Assembly (NCBI RefSeq): GCF_018728565.1
Contig: NZ_JACSOI010000011.1
Span: forward strand, 1-64,000
Reading direction: 5' to 3'
Source: Zobellia russellii
Lineage (GTDB): Bacteria; Bacteroidota; Bacteroidia; Flavobacteriales; Flavobacteriaceae
Length of the DNA: 64,000 bases
Every line of letters starts with the position of its first letter. Within the stretch, counting starts at the first letter, position 1. This document shows positions 8,607 to 20,000 of this stretch, one piece after another. The notes beneath the pieces were generated by a model that saw only the letters and a list, made by a program, of their open reading frames with translations, did no database searches and was not told the origin of the DNA. Made by a program: the position numbers and the translations under genes.

Positions 8607-10541
8607 CTATTCCAGAATAATAAATTCCGATCGTCTGTTCAGTTCATGGTCCTTATCCGAACATTTGACACCATTGGCACATTGGTTAATCAATTTAGTT
8701 TCACCAAAACCTTCACTATCCAATCTTTCTTTGGCTATCCCTCTTTTTACCATATAGTTAACTGTAGCTTCGGCCCGTTTTTGAGAAAGCCATAAGTTAT
8801 AAGAGTCTTTACCCCTACTATCCGTATGGGAATTGACTTTGATTCTCAAACTAGAGTATTTCTCCATGGCAGCAATTACCTTCTCAACCTCTATTTCAGA
8901 ATCTTTACGAATGTTGTATTTATTAAAATCAAAATAGATGGTACTCAATTGTAATAGTTTGGCTAAATCATCTCCAAAACCAGCACTAATAGAATTTCTC
9001 TCTAGATAAAAGTCTATGGTTTTAGGTTCCCCATCAGATTTTCCTAAATACTCTTCAGATGGAATATACCCCTCTGTCATAGCTCTTACAAAATTACCTT
9101 GGGTACAATCTACCAATAAGCTATACTTACCTTCAGCATCTGTAATGGCCGACATTATTTCGTCATTATTTTCATTGATGACCTTAACCGATGCCCCAAT
9201 TAAAGGCTCATTGGATATTTTGTCCCGCACTACCCCGGAAATAGCCTGTTCACAGTCAATCACCAACGATTTGGTTTCCAAGAAAGCGTAAATATCATCT
9301 GCTCCCTGCCCTTCCGAGCGGTTAGAGGCAAAATACCCTTTTTTAGTTTCTTCGTTAAAGATAAACGTAAAATCATCCATTCTTCCATTAACGGGTTCAC
9401 CTACGTTCATAACGTTTCCATCCAACTTTCCGTTGGCTACTTTAGTAGCAAAAATATCCAAGCCCCCAAGACCAGGATGGCCATCAGAAGAGAAATAAAG
9501 GACATCTTCGCTAGAAACAAAAGGAAAGGTTTCCCTAGCTTCCGTATTAATTACCAGACCTAGATTTTCAGGAGTACCGTAAGTTCCATCATCGTTTATG
9601 GAAACCCTAAAAATATCAGATTCCCCTAAAGAACCGGGCATATCCGATGCAAAATATAAGGTCTTTTCATCTGCACTTAATGTGGGATGGGCTACAGAGT
9701 AATCATTGCTATTAAAGGGTAGTTCCTCTACATTAGACCATACACCCTCTACCATTTTAGCCTTGAAAATTTTAAGACGTATTACTCCTTTTTCGTCTTT
9801 TACATATTTGCCGGACTTAAAATTATTTCTAGTGAAATATAAAACGTCCCCGGCCTTGTTTACTGTTGATGTTGATTCGTGTAATCTTGTATTTACATGG
9901 TCCCCAAACTTAATAACAGTACCTTGAGAAATACTATCTGCGTTTACTTTATATAAATCCAAAAAATCCTTTGAATTCCAAGTATGACGATAGCGAGCAA
10001 AATTACCGGTGTCCCTATCCGAAGAAAAAATTAGACCCTCTTTATAGAAAGAAGGTGCAAACTCCGAGTACGGAGAATTATATTGAAAAGGCGATACGTT
10101 ATATCTACCCGAATTTCTTTTAATATCGTTTAGATAGTCTTTCTCGTCTTTGTATGCAGTAGCCCTTCCATCATCTGAAGTGGCCTCCAAAAATTTGCCC
10201 ATAACTTCTTTGGAAGCATCGTACTCCTCTAAAGTTTTTAAGGTCTGTGCATATCTAAAGTAATACTCCGGACCTATTTCTCCCGGATACTCGTCTACCA
10301 GTCTTTTGTATGTTTTTGACGCATCCTCGTAATCTGCATTGTAATAGTAAGAGTTTCCTAATTTTTTGAGAAGGTCTGCCGAAACGTATCCCCTATCCAG
10401 TACTTTTTTATAAATATCGATAGCCGGACTAAAAGAGTATTCGTCATATTTTTCATTGGCCTTGGTAATCAATTTTTCTTGGGCAAAACAACTCGTGCCC
10501 ATCAAAAAGACCAAAACATAAAGAATGTGTATTTTTTTCAT
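8607..10541 (-). CDS. OmpA-family protein with TPR, PD40 propeller and Cna-B-like domain (PorE-like, type IX secretion associated)
   Basis: This is an outer-membrane/periplasmic protein of about 644 residues. An upstream ATG at 10586 would overlap the porP-like gene and hide the signal peptide, so I start at MKKIHILYVLVFLMGTSCFAQ (10541; the adjacent ATG at 10544 is equally possible). After the signal come TPR-like helices (about 25-110), a WD40-like PD40 propeller (about 150-410, repeated LYFASD/IYFSSDG strands), a carboxypeptidase-regulatory-like fold (about 440-520) and a C-terminal OmpA peptidoglycan-binding domain (about 545-640, NSHTDSRG). This domain order matches proteins encoded with PorP/SprF in gliding flavobacteria and the PorE component of the type IX system. 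It is the last gene of a three-gene operon. Anchoring the exporter or cargo to peptidoglycan is inferred from the family. Confidence 0.9.
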   Translation of the reverse strand: MKKIHILYVLVFLMGTSCFAQEKLITKANEKYDEYSFSPAIDIYKKVLDRGYVSADLLKKLGNSYYYNADYEDASKTYKRLVDEYPGEIGPEYYFRYAQTLKTLEEYDASKEVMGKFLEATSDDGRATAYKDEKDYLNDIKRNSGRYNVSPFQYNSPYSEFAPSFYKEGLIFSSDRDTGNFARYRHTWNSKDFLDLYKVNADSISQGTVIKFGDHVNTRLHESTSTVNKAGDVLYFTRNNFKSGKYVKDEKGVIRLKIFKAKMVEGVWSNVEELPFNSNDYSVAHPTLSADEKTLYFASDMPGSLGESDIFRVSINDDGTYGTPENLGLVINTEARETFPFVSSEDVLYFSSDGHPGLGGLDIFATKVANGKLDGNVMNVGEPVNGRMDDFTFIFNEETKKGYFASNRSEGQGADDIYAFLETKSLVIDCEQAISGVVRDKISNEPLIGASVKVINENNDEIMSAITDAEGKYSLLVDCTQGNFVRAMTEGYIPSEEYLGKSDGEPKTIDFYLERNSISAGFGDDLAKLLQLSTIYFDFNKYNIRKDSEIEVEKVIAAMEKYSSLRIKVNSHTDSRGKDSYNLWLSQKRAEATVNYMVKRGIAKERLDSEGFGETKLINQCANGVKCSDKDHELNRRSEFIILE

Positions 10542-10554
10542 CATAAGGCAAGGT

Positions 10555-11514
10555 TTAGAAGAAACGCGGAGAAACCAGTTTTTCAAATGATTTCACTAAT
10601 TCCCATCTTAGAAAAATTTCAAAAGATCCGCTATTGAACTGTGTACTACCAAAGTCTGTTGTTTCTTTATCATATGCTAACCCTAACATAATTTGGTCAG
10701 ATATCTGAAAACCAGCAAGAGCACTTACAGCGGCATCCCATCTGTAAGCTGCACCAAAAGAAAACTTCTCTGCAAACAGAAAATTAGCTGAGACATCTAC
10801 CTGAAGCGGTGCACCACCTACAACCTTTGTCAATAGAGCTGGCTTAAATTTAAAGTTATCATTTAAATCAAAAACGTATCCAGTAATCAAGTAAAAGTTA
10901 ACACGATCTTTAGCCAAAAAGTCAATTTGGTTAGCATCCGAGTTGGCCGAATCAAAATGTTCTACCTCTAACAAATTGGGAGCAGAAAGTCCCGCATAAA
11001 ATTTATCGGTATGGTAGTACATTCCCAGTCCTACGTTAGGAGAAAATCGGTTTTCAATATTATCGGTACCTACAGCTTCTTCAAAACCTGGTCTCTGTCT
11101 TAATTGTTCAAAATCCAAATTGAGAATATTACCTCCCAACTTTAATCCAAAAGATAGTTTTCCTTTTAAAGAAACGTCAATTGAATATGAGATCAACCCA
11201 TCTATATAAGTTTCTTGAACAGTGCCCTCTCCTATTTTATCGTTCACTATAGACAACCCGTAACCTACTTTACTGTTCCTTATGGGAGAGTGTAAATTGA
11301 TGGTAAAAGTCTCTGGAGATCCATCTAAACCTACCCATTGCGACCTGTATAGGCCTGCAATACTCAATTGCCCCCTAGAACCTGCATAGGCAGGGTTAAC
11401 GCTCATTGTATTAAACATATACTGAGTGTACTGGGCATCTTGTTGGGCCGAAGCCGTTTGACAATAGACCAATACCAAGAATAGGCCTGCTAGTAGTTTA
11501 TTTCTTATAATCAT
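10555..11514 (-). CDS. PorP/SprF family type IX secretion outer-membrane protein
   Basis: The protein has 319 residues: a signal peptide (ending TASAQQ), then the hallmark start of this family, QDAQYTQYMFNTMSVNPAYAGSRG, given here as QYTQYMFN and NPAYAG, and a series of amphipathic beta strands ending in an aromatic strand (RWELVKSFEKLVSPRFF region). PorP/SprF proteins form outer-membrane barrels that are needed for secretion or surface attachment of a partner cargo carrying a type B C-terminal domain. The gene follows the TSP3 cargo gene by 14 bp and precedes the OmpA-like gene by 13 bp, so a dedicated exporter/anchor for that cargo is the natural reading. Confidence 0.93.
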   Translation of the reverse strand: MIIRNKLLAGLFLVLVYCQTASAQQDAQYTQYMFNTMSVNPAYAGSRGQLSIAGLYRSQWVGLDGSPETFTINLHSPIRNSKVGYGLSIVNDKIGEGTVQETYIDGLISYSIDVSLKGKLSFGLKLGGNILNLDFEQLRQRPGFEEAVGTDNIENRFSPNVGLGMYYHTDKFYAGLSAPNLLEVEHFDSANSDANQIDFLAKDRVNFYLITGYVFDLNDNFKFKPALLTKVVGGAPLQVDVSANFLFAEKFSFGAAYRWDAAVSALAGFQISDQIMLGLAYDKETTDFGSTQFNSGSFEIFLRWELVKSFEKLVSPRFF

Positions 11515-11528
11515 ACCTACTTTATAGA

Positions 11529-14500
11529 TTATTTGCTGATGTAAATATAACCACTATCAGTTATATTAGCTTTATTTACAGTATTGTACTTAAAGATATA
11601 AAAATAAACCCCTGCCGGTAAATAATCCTGACCAGCTATTGTAGACCTTCCTTTTGATCTACCATCGAACACATTGTTCTGGTTATTGTAATCATCTCCT
11701 TCGTATACAGCAACACCCCATCTATTGAAAATCTTAAGATTATTATCTAAAGCTTTATCAACATTTTCAATCCACAAGAATTCATTTTTACCATCTCCGT
11801 TAGGGGTTACCATTTGCATCACTACAATTTCAGTATCCTCTTCTGGATCTAGGTATGAAGGCGTACCATCACCATCCAAATCATCATCAGTTGGGTCTCC
11901 GTTGTTATTTCCGTCTTCGTCCGGCGTATCAATTCCATCACCATCATCATCCAAATCACGATAGTTTACATCTTCGGTACCATCCGTGTCCGGTAAATCG
12001 TTTGCTGGATCATCAATTTCATCGTTTACATCAAAACCATCATTAACATCGCTACCCTCGTAACCGTCATCAAGACCATCTCCATCCGTATCCGTACCTG
12101 TAAAGGATTGATCAGGTGCTCCATCAAAATTAAAATCATTTCCTTCATTATGATCAAACACTAAATCATTATCACTATCCGAATCCAAGTAATCCTCTTC
12201 ATCTGTACCATCTGTATTAACAGGCGTCAATCCATCAGGGTATGCGGAATTTAATCCATCATTGGCTTCATATGTTGCTTCATCGTCATCGTTTGGAGCA
12301 ATATAGCCATCCGTAGTTTGTGCCTCAACATTATCCGGAATACCGTCATCATCTGAGTCAATATCTAAATGGTTAGGTATAGTATCTCCATCAGAATCCA
12401 AAGGATTGGTCAATGGGTCATTATCACCATCTGTGTTTGGGTCTTCAACCGTATCCAAAATACCATCGTTATCATCATCTAAATCTACTCTATCCGGAAC
12501 ACCGTCACCATCCGTATCCTTATCGTTAGGATTAGAATCCGGATCCAGGTAATCTGGTGTACCGTCTTCGTCCGTATCGTCATTGGTAGGGTCTCCATCT
12601 CCATCAATATCTTCATCTGGTGTATCAATGCCATCACCATCATCATCCAAATCGCGATAGTTCACATCTTCTGTACCATCTGTATCAGGCAAGTCATTGA
12701 CCGGGTCATCAATTTCATCGTTTACATCAAAACCATCATTAACATCGCTGCCCTCATAACCATCATCTAAACCGTCTCCATCCGTATCTATTCCGGTATA
12801 AGTCTGATCTGGCTTGCCATCAAAATTGAAGTCATTGCCTTCGTTATTATCAGGAACAGTGTCATTGTCACTATCCAAATCAATATAATCTTCCGTGTCT
12901 TCCCCATCTGTATTCACCGGAGTAAGACCATCTGGGTAAGCTGAGTTTAAACCATCGTTAGCAGCATATGTTGCTTCATCATCTTCATTAGGCGCTATAT
13001 AACCATCCGTAGTTTGTGCCTCAACGTTATCCGGAATACCGTCATCATCAGAATCAATATCCAAATGATTAGGAATACCATCTTCATCTGTATCCAATGG
13101 GTTCGTTAATGGATTATCATCTCCATCTGTGTTAGGGTCTTCTACCGTATCTAAAATACCATCGTTATCATCATCCAAATCCGTTATATCCGGAACACCA
13201 TCACCATCTGTATCTGTAGTAGTATCCTCATCAAAGTCAAGATAATCTGGTGTACCGTCTTCATCTGAATCATCATTAGTAGGATCCCCATCTTCATCTG
13301 CATCTTCATCCGGTGTGTTTATTCCATCACCATCATCATCCAAATCACGATAGTTTACATCTTCCGTACCATCCGTATCAGGCAAGTCGTTGGCAGGGTC
13401 ATCAATTTCATCATTAACATCATAACCGTCATTAACATCACTACCTTCATAACCATCATCTAGACCATCTCCATCTGTATCTATTCCGGTATAAGTCTGG
13501 TCAGGAATACCGTCAAAATTAAAATCGTTTCCTTCGTTATTATCCGGAACGTCATCATTATCACTATCTGCATCTAGATAATCCTCAACATCACTACTAT
13601 CAGTATTAACGGGGGTCAACCCATCAGGATACGCAGAATTAAGTCCGTCATTAGAATCATAAGTAGCAGCATCGTCATCGTTTGGTGCTATATAACCATC
13701 TGTAGTCTGAGCTTCTACATTGTCAGGAATACCATCGTTATCCGAATCAATATCCAAATGATTTGGAATACCATCTTCATCTAAATCATAGGGGTCCGTT
13801 AGCGGATTATCATCACCGTCAATATTAGGATCTTCAACTGTATCCAAAATACCGTCATTATCATCATCCAAATCTACATTATCGTTAACACCATCACCAT
13901 CCGTATCCGGACATATAACAGGTATAACTCTTAAACGAATACCGTTTACAGGAAAACTAGAAGTAGTATAGAACTGTATTTCATTTGCCAAACCTTGTGA
14001 TAACCATACAAAACGGTCAGGACCATATATAGGAGCTGCCGTTGTGTTTTCTACAAAGTAATCATTGGTTTCATTACCAGAAATAATTCCTGCAGGCAAA
14101 GCTGTGGTCTGGACATACTCTACATTATCCAAAGAAAGAATACCATCTCTATGGTTAGAATCTACACGAGCTGAGTGCTCTGCTATAATTTGTACCGGCA
14201 CGGTTCCCGAGAAAGTAAAAGTGGCCGGTAAATCTTTATTAACCTCAAAAAGCCCCAAAGAACTTTTTGTACTTGCTCCTTGTACACTTACCAAAATAGA
14301 ACCTGCTGGAAGTCCCCACTTGGAACTCACATCTACATTATCCGCTGAAAGGCTACCATCCGTAACCCCATCAGGAAAACCAAAATCTCCCGGTCTAATC
14401 TCTTTATTGTCCAAACGGGTACAACCATCAGCATCAAACATGTAAGCTGGTTGCACTTCTTCATTGGTCTCTTTTTCCGAATCTAAAGTATCGGAGAAAT

Positions 14501-14600
14501 TTTCAAAGGAGCTATTTATCCCAAAAAGGACTACAGCAAGTACATAAGTAAATGCCTTGAACGTTTTGTTCTTAAAATTCAGTAGAGTAAAGTTTTCCAT
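11529..14600 (-). CDS. Thrombospondin type 3 repeat cargo with gliding-motility type B C-terminal sorting domain
   Basis: The protein has 1023 residues: an N-terminal hydrophobic export signal ([12 protein letters not shown]), a beta-rich domain to about residue 225, then about 690 residues of calcium-binding TSP3-type motifs ([31 protein letters not shown]). From about residue 925 it has the type B sorting domain seen in SprB-like proteins: [40 protein letters not shown]. The protein is extremely acidic, so it probably rigidifies with calcium in sea water. As first gene of the operon with a PorP/SprF protein it is the probable substrate of that pair. What it binds is unknown. Confidence 0.92.
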   Translation of the reverse strand: MENFTLLNFKNKTFKAFTYVLAVVLFGINSSFENFSDTLDSEKETNEEVQPAYMFDADGCTRLDNKEIRPGDFGFPDGVTDGSLSADNVDVSSKWGLPAGSILVSVQGASTKSSLGLFEVNKDLPATFTFSGTVPVQIIAEHSARVDSNHRDGILSLDNVEYVQTTALPAGIISGNETNDYFVENTTAAPIYGPDRFVWLSQGLANEIQFYTTSSFPVNGIRLRVIPVICPDTDGDGVNDNVDLDDDNDGILDTVEDPNIDGDDNPLTDPYDLDEDGIPNHLDIDSDNDGIPDNVEAQTTDGYIAPNDDDAATYDSNDGLNSAYPDGLTPVNTDSSDVEDYLDADSDNDDVPDNNEGNDFNFDGIPDQTYTGIDTDGDGLDDGYEGSDVNDGYDVNDEIDDPANDLPDTDGTEDVNYRDLDDDGDGINTPDEDADEDGDPTNDDSDEDGTPDYLDFDEDTTTDTDGDGVPDITDLDDDNDGILDTVEDPNTDGDDNPLTNPLDTDEDGIPNHLDIDSDDDGIPDNVEAQTTDGYIAPNEDDEATYAANDGLNSAYPDGLTPVNTDGEDTEDYIDLDSDNDTVPDNNEGNDFNFDGKPDQTYTGIDTDGDGLDDGYEGSDVNDGFDVNDEIDDPVNDLPDTDGTEDVNYRDLDDDGDGIDTPDEDIDGDGDPTNDDTDEDGTPDYLDPDSNPNDKDTDGDGVPDRVDLDDDNDGILDTVEDPNTDGDNDPLTNPLDSDGDTIPNHLDIDSDDDGIPDNVEAQTTDGYIAPNDDDEATYEANDGLNSAYPDGLTPVNTDGTDEEDYLDSDSDNDLVFDHNEGNDFNFDGAPDQSFTGTDTDGDGLDDGYEGSDVNDGFDVNDEIDDPANDLPDTDGTEDVNYRDLDDDGDGIDTPDEDGNNNGDPTDDDLDGDGTPSYLDPEEDTEIVVMQMVTPNGDGKNEFLWIENVDKALDNNLKIFNRWGVAVYEGDDYNNQNNVFDGRSKGRSTIAGQDYLPAGVYFYIFKYNTVNKANITDSGYIYISK
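11840..13915 (-). repeat. Three tandem ~231/232-residue units inside the TSP3 cargo
   Basis: The phrase for DTVEDPN (gtatccaaaat or gtatctaaaat) occurs at 12451, 13147 and 13840: spacings of 696 and 693 bp. Each unit carries the same series of calcium motifs plus an invariant [11 protein letters not shown] and [16 protein letters not shown] block. Copies are alike at protein level but diverged at third codon positions, unlike the near-identical repeats at the left edge. Confidence 0.9.
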
Positions 14601-14757
14601 AAATGTTTAGCTTTTATTAAACTAATCACCATGGCGTGTAGGTCAAAAATGTGGTTGGCAAGAAGTTGGGAGACTTCAATTCTAGGTGCAAGATATATCT
14701 AATATTTCGTTAACCAAATTGTTTTGAAAGTATAAATTATGAATAATCCTCCAAAGA

Positions 14758-14787
14758 CAAATATATTCGGTAAAGGGCTGAAAACAA
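14758..14787 (-). promoter_or_regulatory. Promoter of the TSP3 cargo-PorP-OmpA operon
   Basis: The minus strand reads TTG (14785-14787), 19 bp spacer, TATATTTG (14758-14765), a full match to the Bacteroidota primary sigma promoter. It predicts a leader of about 150 nt before the cargo start codon. Confidence 0.6.
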
Positions 14788-14977
14788 TACAATTTACATA
14801 GTTTTCATTTCCCTATTATCATGCACAAACCTAAACTATAACCAACGAAAATCGGGATTTTCTGCCGTTCATCGATATATACCAAACCCTATCACTTAAC
14901 ACAAAAAACCACCTAAATCTTAGCCTCAAGGCTTGGTTTTAACTCAACATAAATCAGGTCATAACTAGAATTTAATG

Positions 14978-14985
14978 TATTTTTG
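14978..14985 (+). promoter_or_regulatory. Possible -7 box of prfC
   Basis: TATTTTTG, followed by CACAAA, lies 14 bp before the prfC ATG. No TTG is found at the expected distance upstream. If used, the mRNA would have a very short leader. Confidence 0.35.
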
Positions 14986-14999
14986 CACAAATTTTCTTC

Positions 15000-16589
15000 A
15001 TGAGTTTTAAAGACGAGATTCAAAGGCGTAGAACCTTTGGAATAATTTCCCACCCGGATGCCGGTAAGACCACATTAACCGAAAAACTTCTGTTATTTGG
15101 TGGTGCCATTCAGGAGGCGGGTGCTGTAAAAAACAATAAAATCAAGAAAACGGCCACGAGTGACTTTATGGAAATAGAGCGCCAAAGAGGTATCTCCGTT
15201 GCCACATCCGTACTTGCCTTTATATATAAGGATAAGAAAATAAACATTCTTGATACCCCTGGGCATAAAGATTTTGCCGAAGATACCTTTAGAACACTTA
15301 CAGCTGTAGATAGTGTTATAGTTGTGGTTGATGTTGCCAAAGGTGTGGAAGAGCAAACCGAAAAATTGGTGCAGGTTTGTAGAATGCGAAACATTCCTAT
15401 AATTGTTTTTATAAATAAATTGGATAGAGAGGGGCGCGATGCTTTTGACCTTCTTGACGATTTGGAGCAAAAACTTGGCCTATCCGTTACCCCTTTAAGT
15501 TTCCCAATTGGTATGGGTTATGATTTTAAAGGTATTTACAATATCTACGAAAAGAACATTAATCTTTTTAGCGGCGATAGTAAAAAAAATATTGAGGAAA
15601 CTATAGCCTTTGACTCTATTGAAAGCCCTGAACTCGAGAAAATTATAGGAAACAATGCCGCCGAAGAACTTCGTGATAACTTAGAGTTGGTAAGAGGCGT
15701 ATATCCTGATTTTGATAAAGAAAGCTATTTGCAAGGTGAGCAACAGCCCGTATTCTTTGGCTCTGCCCTTAATAATTTTGGTGTTCGGGAGCTATTGGAT
15801 TGTTTTATAGAAATTGCCCCATCTCCTCGCCCTAAAAAAGCTGAAGAAAGAGTTGTTGAGGCAAATGAAAAGGAAATGTCCGGTTTTGTATTTAAGATAC
15901 ATGCCAATATGGACCCAAAACATCGTGACCGTTTAGCGTTTATTAAAATTGTGTCCGGAACGTTTGAACGAAACAAACCCTACCTTCATGTTAGAAATGG
16001 AAAAAAACTAAAATTCTCAAGTCCTAATGCGTTTTTTGCCGAGAAAAAAGAAATCGTGGATATATCTTATCCCGGAGATATTGTCGGGCTTCATGATACA
16101 GGTAATTTTAAAATAGGCGACACCCTAACCGAAGGAGAGGAACTACACTACAAAGGAATCCCAAGCTTCTCTCCTGAGCATTTTAGGTACATTAACAATG
16201 CAGACCCAATGAAGTCCAAACAGCTTTACAAGGGCATTGACCAGCTTATGGATGAAGGTGTAGCGCAGTTATTTACACTGGAAATGAACGGCAGAAAGGT
16301 TATAGGAACTGTAGGAGCACTTCAGTTTGAGGTTATTCAATACCGTCTTGAACATGAATATGGTGCCAAATGTACCTATGAAAACTTTCCTGTTTTCAAA
16401 GCTTGTTGGGTAGAAGCATCAGACCCCAAGAACGAAGAATTTAAAGAATTCAAAAGAGTGAAACAGAAATTTTTAGCCAAGGACAAGCGAAATCAATTGG
16501 TATTCTTGGCCGATTCTCAATTCTCTTTACAAATGACCCAACAAAAATACCCTAGCGTAAAACTTCATTTTGTTTCTGAGTTCGATTAG
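15000..16589 (+). CDS. prfC: Peptide chain release factor 3 (RF3)
   Basis: This translational GTPase has 529 residues, the usual RF3 length. It recycles RF1/RF2 from the ribosome after peptide release. The P-loop SHPDAGKTT is at 17-25, switch II DTPGH at 85-89 and the guanine-specificity motif NKLD at 139-142. The RF3-type insert [16 protein letters not shown] follows the P-loop, and the C-terminal part ([25 protein letters not shown]) is RF3-specific, separating it from EF-G and TypA. It is transcribed alone on the plus strand, ending at a strong hairpin shared with the convergent DUF3467 gene. Confidence 0.97.
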   Translation: MSFKDEIQRRRTFGIISHPDAGKTTLTEKLLLFGGAIQEAGAVKNNKIKKTATSDFMEIERQRGISVATSVLAFIYKDKKINILDTPGHKDFAEDTFRTLTAVDSVIVVVDVAKGVEEQTEKLVQVCRMRNIPIIVFINKLDREGRDAFDLLDDLEQKLGLSVTPLSFPIGMGYDFKGIYNIYEKNINLFSGDSKKNIEETIAFDSIESPELEKIIGNNAAEELRDNLELVRGVYPDFDKESYLQGEQQPVFFGSALNNFGVRELLDCFIEIAPSPRPKKAEERVVEANEKEMSGFVFKIHANMDPKHRDRLAFIKIVSGTFERNKPYLHVRNGKKLKFSSPNAFFAEKKEIVDISYPGDIVGLHDTGNFKIGDTLTEGEELHYKGIPSFSPEHFRYINNADPMKSKQLYKGIDQLMDEGVAQLFTLEMNGRKVIGTVGALQFEVIQYRLEHEYGAKCTYENFPVFKACWVEASDPKNEEFKEFKRVKQKFLAKDKRNQLVFLADSQFSLQMTQQKYPSVKLHFVSEFD

Positions 16590-16611
16590 AAACCGGAAAA
16601 ACTTATAAAAT

Positions 16612-16647
16612 AAAAAATGCCCTTTGTAGTAACAAAGGGCATTTTTT
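16612..16647. terminator. Bidirectional terminator between prfC and the DUF3467 gene
   Basis: A 16-bp stem (16612-16627 with 16632-16647, core TGCCCTTTGT/ACAAAGGGCA) has a 4-nt loop and flanking A and T runs, so it can act on both strands. It sits 22 bp after prfC and 4 bp before the end of the minus-strand gene. Confidence 0.9.
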
Positions 16648-16651
16648 ATTC

Positions 16652-16963
16652 TTAAGCTTCTCCTGTTGGCCCAAAATTAATTGGTATTGGAGGTTGCTCG
16701 TAGTCCTTAATAGTTCCGTGAGCAGCTTCAAACCTATTTACATTATCATTCAAAGCCTTTAAAAACTTTTTCGCATGCTGCGGAGTCAGAACAATTCTGC
16801 TCTTTACCTTGGCTTTGGGAGCGCCTGGCATCATGCTTATAAAGTCTACTACAAATTCTGATACTGAATGATTGATGATCGCTAGATTGGAATAGATTCC
16901 TTCAGCTGTCTTTTCATCAAGTTCAATATTGATTTGGTTCTGTTTTTGTTCTTTTTCGCTCAT
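16652..16963 (-). CDS. DUF3467 domain protein
   Basis: The protein has 103 residues, is soluble, and has no signal peptide. The sequence pattern (INIELDEKTAEGIYSNLAIINHS, given as ELDEKTAEGIYSNL; EFVVDFISMMPG; AKVKSRIVLTPQHAK) is that of DUF3467, a small protein of unknown function widespread in Bacteroidota. It lies directly downstream of rpoC on the same strand, a placement I recall as typical of the group. A terminator stands between rpoC and it and I see no clear promoter in the 55-bp gap, so expression by read-through from the rpo operon is possible. The conserved neighbourhood hints at a transcription- or translation-linked role, which is inference. Confidence 0.9.
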   Translation of the reverse strand: MSEKEQKQNQINIELDEKTAEGIYSNLAIINHSVSEFVVDFISMMPGAPKAKVKSRIVLTPQHAKKFLKALNDNVNRFEAAHGTIKDYEQPPIPINFGPTGEA

Positions 16964-16970
16964 ATGTAAA

Positions 16971-17005
16971 AAAAATAAACCCTCAATAGAAACTATTGAG
17001 GGTTT
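16971..17005 (-). terminator. Intrinsic terminator of the rplKAJL-rpoBC operon
   Basis: A 13-bp stem (16977-16989 with 16993-17005, core CCCTCAATAG) with a 3-nt loop is followed on the minus strand by a T-rich run. It begins 14 bp after the rpoC stop codon. Confidence 0.88.
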
Positions 17006-17018
17006 TAATTATTTGAGT

Positions 17019-20000
17019 TTAAAATTTCAAGGCCTCTTTGCGCGCCATGATTTCATCATACTCTTCTTTAGAGCCAACTATGATGTTCTCATAGTCTCTC
17101 ATACCTGTACCTGCTGGAATCTTATGTCCAACAATAACATTCTCCTTCAAGCCTTCCAATGTATCTACTTTACCACTTACAGCAGCTTCGTTCAATACTT
17201 TAGTAGTTTCTTGGAAAGATGCTGCAGATATAAACGATTTAGTCTGTAGAGACGCACGTGTAATACCCTGTAGAATTGGCGTAGCCGTAGCCGCAACCGC
17301 ATCGTTGGCCGTAACTAGATTCTTATCCGAACGTTTCAAGACAGAATTTTCATCTCTCAATTCACGAGCAGTAATAATCTGACCAGGTTTAAGGTTTTCT
17401 GAATCACCTGCATCTACAACAACCTTCTTACCAAAGATCTCATCGTTTTCCTGAATAAAGTCATCCTTATGAACCAATTGGTTTTCTAAAAAGATAGTGT
17501 CTCCCGGATCTTGAATACGAACTTTACGCATCATCTGTCTAACAACAACCTCAAAGTGCTTATCATTAATCTTCACACCCTGCAGACGGTATACTTCTTG
17601 AACTTCGTTCACTAAGTACTGTTGTACTGCTGATGGGCCTTTGATCTTAAGGATATCCTCTGGAGTTATAGAACCATCTGACAATGGCATACCGGCACGA
17701 ACATAATCGTTCTCCTGTACCAAAATCTGATTGGAAAGCTTTACCAAGTATTTCTTGACTTCACCTAACTTAGATTCAATAATGATCTCACGGTTACCTC
17801 TTTTGATTTTCCCGAAAGAAACAACACCATCAATTTCTGAAACAACCGCTGGGTTAGAAGGGTTACGCGCTTCAAAAAGTTCGGTTACCCTTGGAAGACC
17901 ACCGGTAATATCACCTGCCTTAGCAGATTTACGTGGTATCTTAACAAGTGTCTTACCTTCTTTAATCTTATCTCCATCATCTACCATAATGTGCGATCCA
18001 ACCGGAAGGTTGTACGAACGTAATGTTTCACCTTTATTATCTTGGATCAACAGAGTTGGTATCAATTTCTTGTTACGAGATTCAGAGATTACTTTTTCCT
18101 GGAAACCAGTCTGTTCATCAATCTCTACTTGATAAGTAACACCTTGCTCAATATTCTCGTAAGCAATCTTACCTGGGAACTCAGAAACAATTACACCGTT
18201 ATATGGATCCCAAGAACAAACAACATCGCCTTTAGTAATGGTTGCGCCATTCTCTATGAACAATTGCGAACCGTAAGGTATATTGTTAGTACTTAAAGTA
18301 ATACCGGTTTTCTTATCTACAACTTTGATTTCAGAGGTTCTAGAAATAACAATAGTGGCAGGATTACCCTCATTGTCCGTTCCTATAACCGTTCTTAAAT
18401 CTTCTATTTCCGCTACACCGCTAAATTTAGCGATCAACTTGTTATCTTCAGAAATGTTACCTGCAATACCACCCACGTGGAATGTACGTAACGTAAGCTG
18501 TGTACCTGGCTCACCAATGGATTGTGCTGCTACAACACCTACTGCCTCACCTCTTTGTACCATTTTATTGGTAGACAGGTTTCTACCGTAACATTGAGCA
18601 CAAATTCCTTTAGGCGCTTCACATGTTAATGCAGAACGCACTTCTACTTTCTCAACAGGAGACTCTTCAATTCTCTTAGCATCGGCCTCCATTATTTCCT
18701 GACCAGCAACAAGTAATTGCTCCTCAGTTAACGGATCAAATACATCATGTAATGAAACCCTACCTAAGATACGAGCTCCAAGAGATTCTACAACTTCTTC
18801 ATTCTTCTTAAGGGCAGAAACTTCAACCCCTCTTAAAGTCTCACAATCTGTAATGTTAATGATTACATCTTGAGAAACATCTACCAAACGACGTGTTAAG
18901 TAACCTGCATCCGCCGTTTTAAGGGCAGTATCCGCAAGACCTTTACGAGCACCGTGAGTAGAAATAAAGTATTCAAGGATGGAAAGACCTTCCTTAAAGT
19001 TAGAAAGAATTGGGTTTTCAATAATCTCACCACCTCCGGCAGTAGATTTTTTAGGCTTGGCCATCAAACCACGCATACCTGTTAACTGACGAATCTGCTC
19101 TTTAGAACCCCTTGCACCAGAATCAAGCATCATGTACACCGAGTTGAATCCTTGCTGATCCTCACGAATACGCTTCATAGCAAGTTCCGTTAACATGGCA
19201 TTGGTAGATGTCCAAACATCAATTACCTGATTGTAACGTTCATTGTTAGTAATAAGACCCATGTTATAGTTGGTCATAATACCTTCTACCTGAACATTGG
19301 CATCGGCAATCATTTCATGCTTCTCTTGAGGAATAATAATATCACCCAAGCTAAATGATAGTCCACCTTTAAAAGCGAACTCATATCCCATTGTCTTAAT
19401 CTTATCCAAGAAATCGGCAGTGGTCGGAACATCAGTTACAGCCAAAATTCCACCAATAATATCTCTTAAAGACTTTTTGTTCAATACGTCGTTAATGTAC
19501 CCTGCTGCCTCCGGAACTTCCATGTTGAACAAAACTCTACCTACGGTGGTGGGTATTATTTTGTAAACCAACTCTCCTTCTTCATTAAAGTCCTTAGCTC
19601 TAACTTTGATACCTGCGTTCAAGTTTACTTTACCTTCATTAAAGGCAATTTCAACTTCTTCCGCTGAATAAAAAGTAAGACCTTCTCCCGCGATAGGAAC
19701 TTCAGGTGTAGACTTTCTTTCTTTGGTCATATAGTACAGACCCAATACCATATCCTGAGAAGGTACGGTAATTGGTGATCCATTTGCAGGGTTCAAGATG
19801 TTATGCGATGCCAACATCAATAACTGAGCCTCTAAAATGGCTTCGGGTCCTAATGGAAGGTGAACCGCCATCTGGTCACCATCAAAATCCGCGTTAAATG
19901 CCGTACAAACCAATGGGTGAAGACGTATTGCCTTACCTTCTATAAGTTTTGGCTGGAACGCCTGAATACCCAAACGGTGCAACGTAGGAGCACGGTTCAA

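Larger units (their letters stand above)
14601..14999. other. 399-bp divergent intergenic region between the TSP3 operon and prfC
   Basis: It contains the complete minus-strand promoter at 14758-14787 and a lone -7 box for prfC at 14978-14985. No further open frame, hairpin or repeat stands out; the remaining sequence is AT-rich leader for the cargo operon. Confidence 0.5.
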
